64,000 nt of DNA from Gonatopus flavifemur (GCA_018340375.1 JAFFJZ010000014.1:992001-1056000), one strand, 5' to 3'; shown: positions 11,012 to 21,706, counted from the first letter of the stretch. The notes: a model not told the origin generated them from the sequence alone. A program made the numbers and translations.

Positions 11012-12172
11012 AAGCAGAGTATTTCTCAACTTCCATATTGTCCATAGATAATATCAATAAATTCGTTTGAAAAAAATTATACAATAGGTGTTCAAGAACA
11101 TGAAAAGAAACGGATAAAACTTGAAACTGAACCACGTCATTGAGTACGTGATATATGTATCGACACAAGTCGACCGATCATGATTTGTATTCATGCGCTC
11201 ACGGGATCGATCGTGTATGTACGACGATCTCTTTCTCATTTTTGGCAATACCGAAGTTTAGGCGGGCGTTTAACGCGCGTTTATCTACAGATTAACGTAG
11301 ATGTTAACTAGATACAAGTTGAACACTGTAACGAGCGCACGTATCGTTTTCTTCACGCGGTTCATACGAAAGTACCGCGTTGTACAAAGTCACCTACATG
11401 TGACTGGAAACGCATGTCTCGGTTATCACCGTGTGTGAATTCGTGTAGAAGTTGATGCGTTTGGTGCATAAGTTATTAGCACATGCATTGGTAAACATTC
11501 CTGTGTGCACGTTATGTGCAACGATTAACATTGTAACTTTGAGTGCTCTGTGAATGAGTTCTGTACGCGATACCGCGGATGTTAACAGTTAAATGGAGAC
11601 ATCTTGTTTTTCATAGTCTGGATCGAGAGTGATTTTCTTTAAAAGTCCACCTCTGTCACCTGTTTTGGACATACCCATTCGTTTTAGCACCTACGACTCC
11701 GACACCTGAATGTGAACGAGTTTGAACTGGACTCGACATACCCTCACACTATCGCTTGTCGTGGAAGACGATCGATTTCAATTTCGTTTGAAATCAATTT
11801 TGATTTTATCACTAACAATAGGGCATCATTGGAACTCAATTAAGTACCTGGGTTGAAATTCACAGAGTGAATTTGGAGAATCAAGCGGTGTGTTACCTAA
11901 TGTCATTGGAAACAATAGGATACTTGAGTTGAAGAGAAAGTTTTTCACCAACTGTAATCAAGAACAATAAATCCAAGAAGATTACCTGCTTTCTAGGAAA
12001 TGTTCCAGAAATTGATTCCTTGAAGAGGAAGAAATATTCAATATTGATACAAATCATGTATCAACAATTAGGAGGAGGGTTTCTTGAGAATGTCGAAGCT
12101 TTATAGGAATTGATAATATAAATTCATTCCTAAGTTCGTTCCAATAACTTCCTCATAGTTTCAGTACAATAA
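11012..12172. other. No gene seen
   Basis: AT-rich sequence with no long frame, no splice-bounded exon that I can support, and no clear terminal repeat. It lies between the right duplication of the first LINE and the left terminus of the inverted DD41D pair. Confidence 0.4.
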
Positions 12173-12639
12173 AGAGGGTGAGGCATTTATCTTGAGACAA
12201 CGGAATATCTCGGTGGGATCATCTTTTATTGAAAAATGTTTCATACAAAAGTTGTAGGGTTTCAAAGGGGCTATCCAACAGTGACCTTGGAAATGTCCTT
12301 GATCTTGATTCCCAAGCTCATTTGAAGGGCAAGTTCGAAATTTCAAATGGGACCCTCCCCCCCTATCTGACTCCGGGAATGAAAAGAGCGGGAAATTTTG
12401 TCATACGAAAGGTGTTGTGCAACACGGAGGCTGGAACAGGCAGGACCTTGAGATGACCTTGACCTTCAAGGTCGTTCGAAGGTCACCTCAGAAATTAAAC
12501 GAGTTCGTTATTCAACGAGTTTGTTTTTGTCTTGTTACCGTGGGTCGGGGTGCTTATTTTCGGTGAGTCCCCTCGCCTCTCACCGTTTTGAATGGTTTCT
12601 TTGTTTGGAATAAACTTATTCCAACAAACGCTCAAATTG

Positions 12640-14045
12640 ATCACCTTTAACTCCAATGCATTCATTGATCCGTGAGTTCGTTCAAGTTCACGGAATTTCG
12701 TTGAATCCCATTGGAACCCCGCTGTGCCAAAAGTGAACAGAATTCAACAAAATTTTCCCGCCAGGGATCTATCAGGAAACTATCATTTTGATACGGTTTC
12801 ATCCAGTTCTCCATGTACAGTACCCATTCGATTTTCTTCCGCTCAAGGGTCTTACGAGGAATATTTTTCTAGGAATCATGCTTCCCTCATCCAATTGTCT
12901 TGCGACGGTCGCCACATCGCTTGTGTTCGTATATCTATGAATCATGCACGGTGGATCGATTTTCTTCCGCTTCCCATCCAACGAATTTTTACATTTTCAA
13001 TATACGCGTTTGGTGGAAGATTATATTTTCTCATATTCAATGGATGTAAATAACGAAAACTGGTAAGTGATATGCACAAATATAAATACACGTATGGAAT
13101 AGTGAATTTAAATCTCGTTGATTATCTGAAAATATGTTTTCAATTTGAAAAATTATATGCATAGACTTCAGTCAATTGTTTTGGGTTATGTAACTTCATT
13201 GAAGTTTGATTGATGACTGCAAAAAATTTGTTATCAAATGCAGATCAAGCTCATCCATATCAACCTCAACTTATATCATGTTCCTCTGAAAACATCTCAC
13301 TGAATACATGTCACTTTTTCTTCTTTTACCTGCACAAAAATTTCTTAGCTCAAAATTAACGATTGATCTGCGGAAGAAAATCGAACGTCTAGAAAGCGTA
13401 TTGTTCGACCCGTGATCAAGTGGATGTGGTAGGGGGAGCGTTCGAGCTTGGCTGGCGGGAAAGTGGGAGAAAAACGGATGGGTACTGCACTTCTTGCGAG
13501 AAATTCTCAGTTTTGGAAATTTTAAGATGGAGGTTTTAGTATGGCACTTCAAAAAATCATAACCGATCGAATTATTAAAGCTGCCATCTTGGAATTTCTG
13601 CAATTTGGAAATTTTTTTCAAAAAGCACATGGATAACTGATTAAAACCGTATGAAAATCATACTTCTCTGATAGTTGGTCTCCATAATTACATAATAATG
13701 AAGGTGAAAGGAAATGGGGCCCTGTGGCACCTGTTCTTATGGAGAGATAGTGAAGTGCTTTTGCGAGGATTTTTTTTTATGTTTTTGGAATGCATTCAGG
13801 CAGCGCACTCATTGAAATTTTGAAAAAGCCTGAATAAGCGTCAATCCAAGCCACACATTTGTTGCCTTGAAACTACATTTGTTGGTTCACAGCTAACATT
13901 ACGTTCACAAGCAAAAGCGGAAGTTGGTTTTCCAAAAGATCACGAAATTTGCCATGGTTTGAGTTACCTTCAATGAAGTGGGCACTCACAACCTTATGAT
14001 CAATTATTCCACACCAAATGTACACGAACACGGGCATAAACACAG
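12640..14045 (-). pseudogene. DD41D transposase, minus copy (two pieces)
   Basis: The C-terminus survives near 12640-12690 (INECIGVKGDQFERLLE then stop). A middle piece survives at 14045-13873 (IWCGIIDHKVVSAHFIEG, KFRDLLENQLPLLL, then QQM and a stop). Both pieces align with the plus copy at 17.8-18.3 kb. The catalytic segment between them is replaced by about 1.2 kb of unrelated sequence, and the N-terminus is not recognisable. Dead. Confidence 0.65.
12700..13865. other. Insertion of unknown nature inside the minus DD41D copy
   Basis: This segment interrupts the transposase. It carries TCGATTTTCTTCCGC three times: 12828 and 12956 on the plus strand, 13370 on the minus strand. TTTTCCCGCCAG near 12750 has a partial inverted match (CTGGCGGGAAA) near 13455. 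About 60 bp at its left edge (CTGTGCCAAAAGTGAAC onwards) recurs at 52.79 kb, so it includes a dispersed repeat. Open frames on both strands show no domain I recognise. Confidence 0.4.
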
Positions 14046-14798
14046 TAAAACATACCACATCGAACCGGTGTGTGTAATTGCGTTCTGTCTCTCGATATTT
14101 TCGGTTCATAACTCGGCACGTCAACGAATATCGTGAATCGTGTATTCTGATTTCTCCAATCTTTTCTTTTGCTGACTGCTATTTCCTTTCTGAATTTCGT
14201 CTCTGTAAGACTTTCTCCCAATAATGGGGCCATTCCTGTGAGGAAAGAGTAGAAATGATCCTCATTTATGGTGAATGTGCCAGGAATGTTCATGTCGCTG
14301 TTACACATTATGCTGAACGTTTTCCGAACAATGTGCGATCTCGAGCATCTTTTTATCGGTTCGTTAAACAATTCATGGAAGAGGAAAGTGTGGGAAACAG
14401 AAAAAGGGTCCGTCGCAACACAGTTACTGGATTTGACGATGGAATTGCTGTATTAGCTGCAGTGAAGGCTGATTCTCATTAGGGTGGGCCGGAAGAACTC
14501 AACTTTTTTTTCTCGAGTCGCTATACCGCGGGAAAGTTGCGATTTGGAATGACAAAAATGTTTAAAACAAATCAATAAAAAATATCGATGTCTTCCGGTC
14601 GCGCAAAGCCCCCAAAGTTCATAAAAGTAGGTAAAAATCCACTATTTCACGTGAATTTTCGGAATGAGTAGAGATATTATGATTCGAACGCCATAGCTGT
14701 AATTAATCAATGATGAAATCATCATAAACAATTGTGGAAATTCACCGAAATCATTCAATGCATTCAGTTTACCCATTAGCATGAAATTCGTGCGGAAT

Positions 14799-15148
14799 CC
14801 CTTGTAAGAATGATTCATATATGGCCGATATATAAACTGTATTTGATTCATATATGGACTTGGTACGTATCATATATGGTCATATATAAATCATATGTGA
14901 TTCATATATGTGGCATATATGACCATATAAAATTCATATACGATTGTTCAATCCATATCAGGACCAAAGATGACCCATATATAGGGAACATAACGCCATC
15001 TATGGAATGTATATGGCCCATATATGAATGTCTGGAATCATATATGGCCCATATATGAATTATGTAGGGGTCATATATGAATCTGTGGAATCATATATGT
15101 ACCATGTGTGGTCATATAAGCCGCATATATGATTCATTTTTACAAGGG
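14799..15148. mobile_element. 350-bp CCCTTGTAA element full of CATATATG motifs
   Basis: The ends CCCTTGTAAGAATGATTCAT and (inverted) CCCTTGTAAAAATGAATCAT bound a segment absent from the opposite arm of the foldback, where the sequence reads gcggaatattg uninterrupted. The apparent target duplication is only AT. The interior repeats ATATATGGCC/CATATATG palindromes about a dozen times. This is a small non-autonomous element of unknown superfamily. Confidence 0.7.
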
Positions 15149-15375
15149 ATATTGGGGAAGCAAGTGCGTGCGTGCACTGAAAAACACAATGTAGCTGAAT
15201 TTGAGTCCGAGTCCATTCTGTAGTTACTGTAACTGTATTATGACCATAAAGATGTGCAATAGGTATGACCGAACTCGTGTGCATCCCTCAGAGAGAGAAG
15301 AAAGATGGAATTAGTATTACTTTCTTTATTTCATACAATGTATAGAATAAAGAAACCTTTATTAGTCCGAGTGTT

Positions 15376-15860
15376 GGGTCGGTGCCGACTCAACGAAAAA
15401 CCAAATCAACGAAAAAAAATTTACTAGCAGTATGAAGTTGTCATTTTGTTGCAGTATGAAATGAAATTAGTCATAGATCATTGATTAAATTAAACGAAAA
15501 TTCTTTATGTTAACCTATTCACTGCACCCGTTTATTACAGTAGACACGTGATTCATCATTCTAATAAAATTATCAATGATCTTCCTAATCGATCGGTACA
15601 ATCAAACTGTTTCAAACGTCTGTAGAGAACAAAAATCGGTTTGTTGTCATCATGAACATAACCATACCATAATCATAAACATAACAAAGGGAAATTAGGT
15701 TTACCGTGGGGTTGTGTTAGCAAATCAATGTTTTTTACTTTTCGTTTAATTTAATCAATGGTCTATGACTAATTTCATTCCATACTGCAACAAAATAACT
15801 TCATACTGCTAGTAAATTTTTTTTCGTTGATTTGGTTTTTCGTTGATTCGGCACCGACCC
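15376..15860. mobile_element. 485-bp inverted-repeat element (GGGTCGGTGCCGA ends)
   Basis: The left end GGGTCGGTGCCGA matches the inverted right end TCGGCACCGACCC, with about 120-bp imperfect arms (CAACGAAAAACCAAATCAACG and TACTAGCAGTATGAAG on both sides). It is flanked by CGAGTGTT and TGAGTGTT, an 8-bp duplication with one change. The opposite arm of the host foldback has the single uninterrupted CTGAGTGTTTT. The middle (about 15500-15730) is unique AT-rich sequence without a gene. Confidence 0.75.
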
Positions 15861-16221
15861 TGAGTGTTTCCTATTGAAATATTTTATCTCTTTCCTACAT
15901 GACTCTTTCCATTTCTCTTATTTATTGCCTTCATTCAATCAATTCCAATTGATCGTCTCTGTTCTATGTCTTTATGATTATGAATGTTGCACTTATTTCC
16001 ACAGTAACCTCAATTAGAACATGACTTCCGCAACTACAAAACTCAAATTCGATTGCATTCTTTTCTCAATGTGTGATTGCCGTGTTTATTAATCTGAAAA
16101 TTATAAGAAATTCCTGTTCCGTTACTACATGATATAAGTATATTACTACGTGAAAAAATTGAGAATATTGACCCAGCTCAGGTTGAGGATGGTAAAATAC
16201 GATTAACCCCTGGGCGCCATA

Positions 16222-16494
16222 GTATAGTATAGATGCTTTCTCAAACAAACTTTTCATTTCATCAGCTACTTTATGAGCCACGTTTGGAAAACTGACACTT
16301 TCGTTATTGACCTTCGAAGATAAATTATACTGTTCTTGGAAACACCACCAAATCACGTCTCCATGCGTGGGAAGTATATTTTGCACAAAATCTCTGGGTT
16401 TACCAAATATAGGGCACTCGAAGACATTTCTCGTGATCATTTTCTTTGAGGCTGCCATTATGTATCTCAAAAACTCCACAACACAACACTGCAC
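16222..16494 (-). pseudogene. Protein fragment in the loop of the hAT-like foldback
   Basis: A minus-strand frame in the single-copy loop encodes MAASKKMITRNVF, CPIFGKPRDFVQNILPTHGD and FPNVAHKVADEMKSLFEKAS. The spacing of PT..D..W..., a VA..V...M.....KAS helix and basic N-terminus resembles small conserved proteins that accompany other invertebrate mobile elements, but I cannot name the family. The frame runs into the arm sequence, so its C-terminal part is not gene-like. This may be a host or transposon exon captured by the foldback. Confidence 0.4.
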
Positions 16495-18814
16495 AACACC
16501 AAACGTGAAATAACATGGAGATGTGAACGCATGAGAGCTTCAGCAAAAATGGCATATTGATAACAAAAGAAGGCAGGAGCAAGGGCGTTTGTACATTTTG
16601 GGCACCCAGGAGTTGATCGTATTTTACCATCCTCAACCTGAGCTGGGTCAATATTCTCAATTTTTTCACGTAGTAATATATTTATATCATGTAGTGACGG
16701 AACAGGAATTTCTTATAATCTTCAGATTAATAAACACGGCAATCACACATTGAGAAGAGAATGCAATCGAATTTGAGTTTTGTAGTTGCGGAAGTCATGT
16801 TCTTATTGAGGTGACTGTGGAAATAAGTACAACATTCATAATCATAAAGACATAGAACAGAGACAATCAATTAGAATTGAGTAAATGAAGGCAATAAATA
16901 AGAGAAATGAAAAGAGTCATGTAGGAAAGAGATCAAATATTTTAACAGAAAACACTCAGACTAATGAAGGTTTCTTTATTCTATACATTGTATCAAATGA
17001 AGAAAGTGATACTAATTCCATTTCTCTTCTCTCTCTGAGGGATGCACACGAGTTCGGCCATATCTTTTGCACATTTTCATGGTCATAATACAGTTACAGT
17101 AACTACAGAATGGACTCGGACTCAAATTCGGCTACATTGTTATTTTCAGTGCACGCACGCACTTGCTTCCTCAATATTCCGCATGAATTTTATGCTAATG
17201 GGTAAACTGAATGCATTCAATGATTTCAGTGATTTTCCACAATTGTTCACGATGATTTCATCATCGATTAATTACAGCTATAGCGTTCGAATCATAATAT
17301 CTCTACTTATTTCGAGAGTTCACGTGAAATAGTGGATTTTCACCTATTTTCATGAACTTTCGGAGCTTTGCGCGACCGGCAGACATCGATATTTTTTATT
17401 GATTTTTTAAATATTTTTTGTCATTCCAGATCGCAACTTTTCCGCGGTATAGTGACTCGAGAAAAAAAAGTTGAGTTATTTCAGCCCACCCTAATTCTCA
17501 TGTCAGTACTCGAGAAATCGGACATGATTCTGGAATTCCGCAACGTGGTGTATGCAGGATATCGAAAAAACAAAAATATCACCCTTACCACATTCCATTG
17601 CATCAACAACTCCATGGTGATGATTTTCAAAGCCGAATTTTTTTCTGCCAATGGGCACGTCAACAAATTCAATGAGATCCTGATTTCTTTGCTGAAGTGC
17701 TATTTTCAGACGAGTCCTCTTCCACCAACCATGGCACGGTTAATAGGCATAACATGCACTACTGGAGTAATGGAAATCCACATTGGTTACATCAAGTCGA
17801 ACATCAACGTCAATGGTCTGTGAACGTTTGGTGTAGGATAATTGATGACCAAGTCGTGGGTCCACAATTCATTGAGGGTCACTTGAACGGCGGGAAATAC
17901 CGTGATTTTTTGGAAAACCAACTTCCGCTTTTACTTGAAGACGTAACGTTAGCTGTAGGGTAACAAATGTGGTTTCAACACGATGGATGTCCAGCGCATT
18001 ATTCTCAAGTTGCCCGTCAAGTTTTAGATCGCGAATTCAATGGACGCTGGATCGGTAGGAGTGGTCTAGTAAATTGGTCAGCAAGATCGCCAGACTCCTT
18101 TTTATGGGGTTACTTGATCAGCGAAGTTTACAAACAAGTGCCAACATCTCGAGGAAACATGATGCAGCGGATCAAGGATGCTTGTGCCAAAATACCACCT
18201 ACTATGCTTCGAAGTTGTGTACGATGTTTTGAAGTACGGATCAATAAGTGCATTGGAGTTGAAGGTCAACAATTTGAACATTTGTTGGAATAACTTGATT
18301 TCAAATGAAACAAGCATTCAAAATTGTGAGAGGCGAGAGGACTCACCGAAAACAAGCACCCTGACCCACACTAACAAGACAAAAAGAAACTCGTTTAATA
18401 ACGAACTCGTTTAACTTCTAAGTTGACCTCCAAATGACCTTGAAGGTCAAGGTCATTTGAAGGTCCCGCCTGTTTCAGCCTCCGTGTTGCACACCTCTCG
18501 AATGACAAAATTTCTTTTCTTTTGACCTTGGAATCATCTTGGTACTGCCCTGACCTTGAGGTCAAGGTCATATCTCGACGTAAAATGTTCCGCTCTTTTC
18601 ATTCCCGGGGTCAAATAGGGGGGGGGGGGGGGGGTCCCATTTGAAATTTTGAACTTGACCTCCAAATGACCTTGGAAATCAAGATCAAGGACATTCCTAA
18701 GGTAACTGTTGGATAGCCCCTTTGCCACCCTACAACTTTTATAAAAAACATTTTTCAATGAAAGCAGATCCCACCAACATATTTCGTTGTCTCAAGATAA
18801 ATGCCTCACCCTGT

Positions 18815-19177
18815 ATATATTTAGATGATCAAGGCCATGCTTCATCCTCAAACATCGTGTGATTATATCTATGTATACTTCCGTATTGTCGAAGATGAAC
18901 GAGATAGATCTTATTCGTCAAAGTAACATCTCGTTGAAAATGTTCGCCTAAGTTGATCAAACTCGTGCATGAAAATGTTGTAGCGTTCAATGGGATTTTC
19001 ACACATATGCAATATTGTTATTTCGGACTATTCACAAATCAATAATATATAATTATGATACCTGAGATCAATCCGAATACCTCATATCGAGAATATTATA
19101 TCATCGAGCGTCAATTCAAAGAACTACATATAAAATCGATCTAATTGAACAATTAATTTCCGAAGTCTCTGTTGAAC

Positions 19178-19178
<1 letters not shown>
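18815..19178. other. No gene seen
   Basis: AT-rich sequence between the right end of the DD41D pair and a (GA)n microsatellite. Nothing supportable. Confidence 0.4.

Positions 19179-19217
<39 letters not shown>
19179..19217. repeat. (GA)n microsatellite
   Basis: About 19 GA units in a row, with a GGGG end. Confidence 0.95.
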
Positions 19218-19221
<4 letters not shown>

Positions 19222-19226
19222 TAATG

Positions 19227-19430
19227 TCACTGGACGGGACTTATCTTCCCATCGTTCTTGTTTCTTCTAGTCACGGAATACCCGCTCGGTTGATTTCCTC
19301 GTAGTTGTTGCCGGAGATCCTTTGTCTTTTCATCCAGATTGGGCTGATTAATTCCAACTATGGTCCTCATTTCCAGGTATAGTTCATCTTTATCGTCGTA
19401 GAGATCATTCAACTGTCTTTTCAGATCATT
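19227..19430 (-). CDS. Possible terminal exon, unrecognised
   Basis: A minus-strand frame ends in a TGA/TAA-type stop next to the microsatellite and reads LNDLYDDKDELYLEMRTIVG, then LDEKTKDLRQQL and SVTRRNKND. It is preceded on the minus strand by TGAAAAGACAG, a plausible 3' splice site. Composition and length look like a real charged exon rather than chance, but there is no family match and no neighbouring exon that I can connect. Confidence 0.25.
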   Translation of the reverse strand, partial: NDLKRQLNDLYDDKDELYLEMRTIVGINQPNLDEKTKDLRQQLRGNQPSGYSVTRRNKNDGKISPVQ

Positions 19431-19583
19431 CGGAATTTATTATACTTTGACCTGTGAAATACACGTGTATATATCTATGTTATAATGAATTTTCCAATCA
19501 ATGACGCACGTCTTTCGATTTCAGCGGTCCATGTTCGAGTGACTCTTACCTACCTTTCTTATCATGACTCCTCTCTTCTCTTA

Positions 19584-20182
19584 CACTACCGGTCAAAAGT
19601 ATTCGAGCACCTCTCGAGAAAACACGAAATTCTCAAAGTTTCATATCTCAGCCGGAAATTATCGTACATTCAAAAATAAGGAACCGTTTTGAAGGGTGAA
19701 GTGTGCTCTTCCAAGAAATCTTAGTCTCACTCACCTGACTATAGTTCGTGATTAACCGCGTTCGGTTGAATTTACAACTTTTTTCGATTTTTTTTTGACT
19801 TTTCAAACCTTTGCATGTCTTTGGGTGATTTTTTCCTGGGAAAATAAGATCATACATTCAATAGAGCATGGATTCAGCTTCAAAATGATCTCTCATTTTT
19901 CTCCCTCGGATCATTCCTTCCAGAGTTATGTCCTTTTTTGTGAGAAAAGTGGATTTTCAGACAAAGTGCTGTAACTCTGAAAGTATCGTTCCAGTCAAAA
20001 ACTGTTAAGGGGAAAAAAGTTTCGTTCCAACGTTCTCTACATGCATAACAATTTCGGGAATCATTGAGGCATATTTAATTTTCGCCACTTTTCTCATCCT
20101 CGGTGGAATATCTTGCAGTCTCGAGATCATCCATCAATTCAAATATTCAACAAAGAATAATCGTCAGATGGGTCTACAGTGG
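19584..20182. repeat. Left terminal inverted repeat of the Tc1-like element
   Basis: Matches 21707-22305 in reverse complement, from CACTAC at the edge to CTACAGTGGTGAA at the inner end. The differences are scattered single changes and short indels. Confidence 0.9.
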
Positions 20183-20469
20183 TGAACTTTTTTTTTCTTT
20201 GTTGTACATCCATGTTATAATTATGTTTTGTTGGGAACTCCATAGTGACGTGAATTTTGTGGTCAGAATGCCAGTGATTGTGAATATGAAATCCCGGAAA
20301 TTTCAAAATAACCCGTGTAGGATGAATTATAACAGTCGAGCATGCTTATCATAAAATTGGAAAAGCAAATTGTTCTTATTCAAATTATATTTCTAAACCA
20401 AAATATGTACATATGTATACAATCAACATTGAAATTCAAAATCAATTCAAATCAATTCAAATTCTGATT

Positions 20470-21513
20470 TCAAATTGCAGATTCTTCGAAATAGCCACCT
20501 CTTACTTTTACCACCGCCTTGCAGACTCTCGGCATCCTCAATAATAATTTCTCCAATGTCATAGGAGATATCTGACTCCAACATGTTTGCAAATATTGCC
20601 ATAGTTCCTGGTTGTTCGTTGGTCTCATTTTCCTCACATCTCTATCGAGTTGATCCCACAACAGTTCTATGGGATTGAGGTCTGGGGATTGAGCAGGCCA
20701 GTCCATAATCTGCAACTGATGCGCGTCTCCCTTCTGCCGTATGTATCCCGTGCACAATTTGGAAGTATGCTTGGGATCGTTATCCTGTTGCAGAATGAAC
20801 CCGTTTCCAATTAACCTCTTCCCAGAAGGTATTAGGTGGTTTCTCAAGATACTATGATATCCCTCTTCCTTCAAAATACCTTCAATTTTGAATAAATCAC
20901 CTACTTTTAGTCCTCCAAAACACCCCCATATCATGATTGATCCTCCCCCGTGTTTCACTGTGGGTGTTACATATTGATTAAGCATTCGTTCACCTTCCAT
21001 TCGACGGACGTAAACTCGACGTTTCGTTCCAAATAATTCAAATTTTGATTCGTCCGTGAATAGTACTCTCGACCACTCTTCTATGCCCCAACTTGAATGT
21101 GCGCGAGCCCAATTCAAACGTTTAATTTTGTTTTGCTTACGTAATAAAGGTTTTCTCGCAGCAATACGTCCCATGAGGCCAGAATCTCGCAGACGACGTT
21201 GAACGGTTGAGACAGACAAAGGGGAATCACGAGTTGCATTCAGTTCTTGTTGTAAGTTAGGTGCTGTTCTCATCCTTAGTCGTTTACTTTGAATACGCAA
21301 AAACTTATCTTCTTCTTTCGAAGTAACTCGCGACCTGCCAGATCGAGCTCGATTGAAATTCGATTTTGTACTTTGGTATCGCTCCAGGATATACAATACG
21401 GTCGAATTAGTTAGACCGACTCTCTTCGAAATTTCTCTTAAAGAATATCCCTCTTCACGTAATGCCACTATCACAGCACGTGTTTCTTGACTTGTTTCGC
21501 GGGTTTCAGGCAT
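20470..21513 (-). CDS. Tc1-like DD38E transposase, intact
   Basis: A 347-residue uninterrupted protein that cuts and pastes its element at TA sites in the nucleus. Residues about 1-110 form paired helix-turn-helix DNA-binding domains (SLREISKRVGLTNSTVLYIL and STVQRRLRDSGLMGR) joined by an Arg-rich SGRSRV linker (an AT-hook/GRPR-like position). The catalytic core has LFTDESKFELF (first Asp), an HGGGSIMIWGCF block, FILQQDNDPKHTSK (second Asp) and WPAQSPDLNPIELLW (catalytic Glu). I count 38 residues between the second Asp and the Glu, so the triad is DD38E, not the DD34E of Tc1 itself. This fits the family described as Intruder. Length fits Tc1-type transposases (about 340). The Met at 21513 follows the right inverted repeat by about 190 bp. 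Confidence 0.93.
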   Translation of the reverse strand: MPETRETSQETRAVIVALREEGYSLREISKRVGLTNSTVLYILERYQSTKSNFNRARSGRSRVTSKEEDKFLRIQSKRLRMRTAPNLQQELNATRDSPLSVSTVQRRLRDSGLMGRIAARKPLLRKQNKIKRLNWARAHSSWGIEEWSRVLFTDESKFELFGTKRRVYVRRMEGERMLNQYVTPTVKHGGGSIMIWGCFGGLKVGDLFKIEGILKEEGYHSILRNHLIPSGKRLIGNGFILQQDNDPKHTSKLCTGYIRQKGDAHQLQIMDWPAQSPDLNPIELLWDQLDRDVRKMRPTNNQELWQYLQTCWSQISPMTLEKLLLRMPRVCKAVVKVRGGYFEESAI

Positions 21514-21706
21514 AACTGATAACCCGTAGAATTATAATTGAATAAAACAGTCGCGTTATAGGAGGCTAGCCTGTATTTATCACGATTAACGCATTGTTTT
21601 GTATGAAGCAGTTGCATATAAAATTTATCATTCGTTTGTTTCGATAAATGAATATCGATAGTTCTTCACGATGAATGCATCGTTTTGCGTGGAAAAAAAA
21701 ATTCCA

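Larger units (their letters stand above)
14480..17493. mobile_element. hAT-like foldback element with long inverted arms and 8-bp target duplication
   Basis: The left end TAGGGTGGGCCGG and the right end (inverted) TAGGGTGGGCTGA are flanked by the 8-bp duplication ATTCTCAT (14472-14479 and 17494-17501). TAGGG ends plus an 8-bp duplication fit the hAT superfamily. The inverted match continues along nearly the whole element, about 0.9 kb per arm once two nested inserts in the left arm are removed. The loop is at about 16220-16595. The element has no transposase and must have been mobilised in trans. The right arm retains the uninterrupted versions of the sites where the left arm was hit by the two inserts, which proves these are later insertions. 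Confidence 0.85.
14255..18293 (+). pseudogene. DD41D transposase, plus copy, split by a 3.0-kb element
   Basis: The N-terminal part (14255-14482) shows LIYGECARNVHVAVTHYAER and ASFYRFVKQFMEE, the same helix-turn-helix region as the copy at 7.5 kb. The frame stops at the insertion point of the hAT-like foldback. The protein resumes at 17494 with VST/EIG remnants, then LFSDESSS (first Asp), WFQHDGCPAHY (second Asp) and FNGRWIGRSG, and ends at 18293 with IGVEGQQFEHLLE. The third catalytic block reads ARSPDSFLWGY; the usual LTPxDF is deleted, so the last catalytic Asp is gone. A TAG at 17960-17962 is also in frame. This copy was inactive for at least one of these reasons apart from the insertion. 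Confidence 0.8.
12173..18814. mobile_element. Two DD41D transposons joined 5' to 5', with shared outer termini
   Basis: The left end GAGGGTGAGGCATTTATCTTG is the inverted match of the right end CAAGATAAATGCCTCACCCTG, and the match extends inward about 0.5 kb on both sides (12173-12690 and 18245-18814). The matched region includes the last codons of a transposase on each side (minus strand near 12640-12690, plus strand near 18240-18293). So the ends are 3' ends of two transposon copies in opposite orientation, with their 5' ends near 14.1-14.25 kb. The right end is followed by TATATA. The left copy is interrupted by about 1.2 kb of other sequence, and the right copy by the hAT-like foldback. 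Subterminal TCAAGGTCA motifs occur in both arms. Confidence 0.75.

Noticed and set aside
10592..11013. Several plus-strand open frames rich in Phe, Leu, Ser and Pro (also at 528-878, 1281-1598, 6194-6508, 7001-7390)
   Set aside because: They are antisense to the purine-rich minus-strand LINE; the pyrimidine-rich composition suppresses stops. No domains.
14000..14371. A 123-codon minus-strand frame across the centre of the DD41D pair
   Set aside because: It crosses the 5'-5' junction and antisense of the plus copy; only the piece around 13873-14045 in another frame matches transposase.
14799..15148. Possible satellite or telomere-like array of ATATATG words
   Set aside because: The segment has defined inverted ends and interrupts a sequence preserved in the opposite arm, so it is an inserted element; no telomeric repeat is present.
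18618..18634. Run of G residues as a functional G-tract
   Set aside because: It is a homopolymer at a site where the opposite arm has CCCTCCCCCC; most likely slippage.
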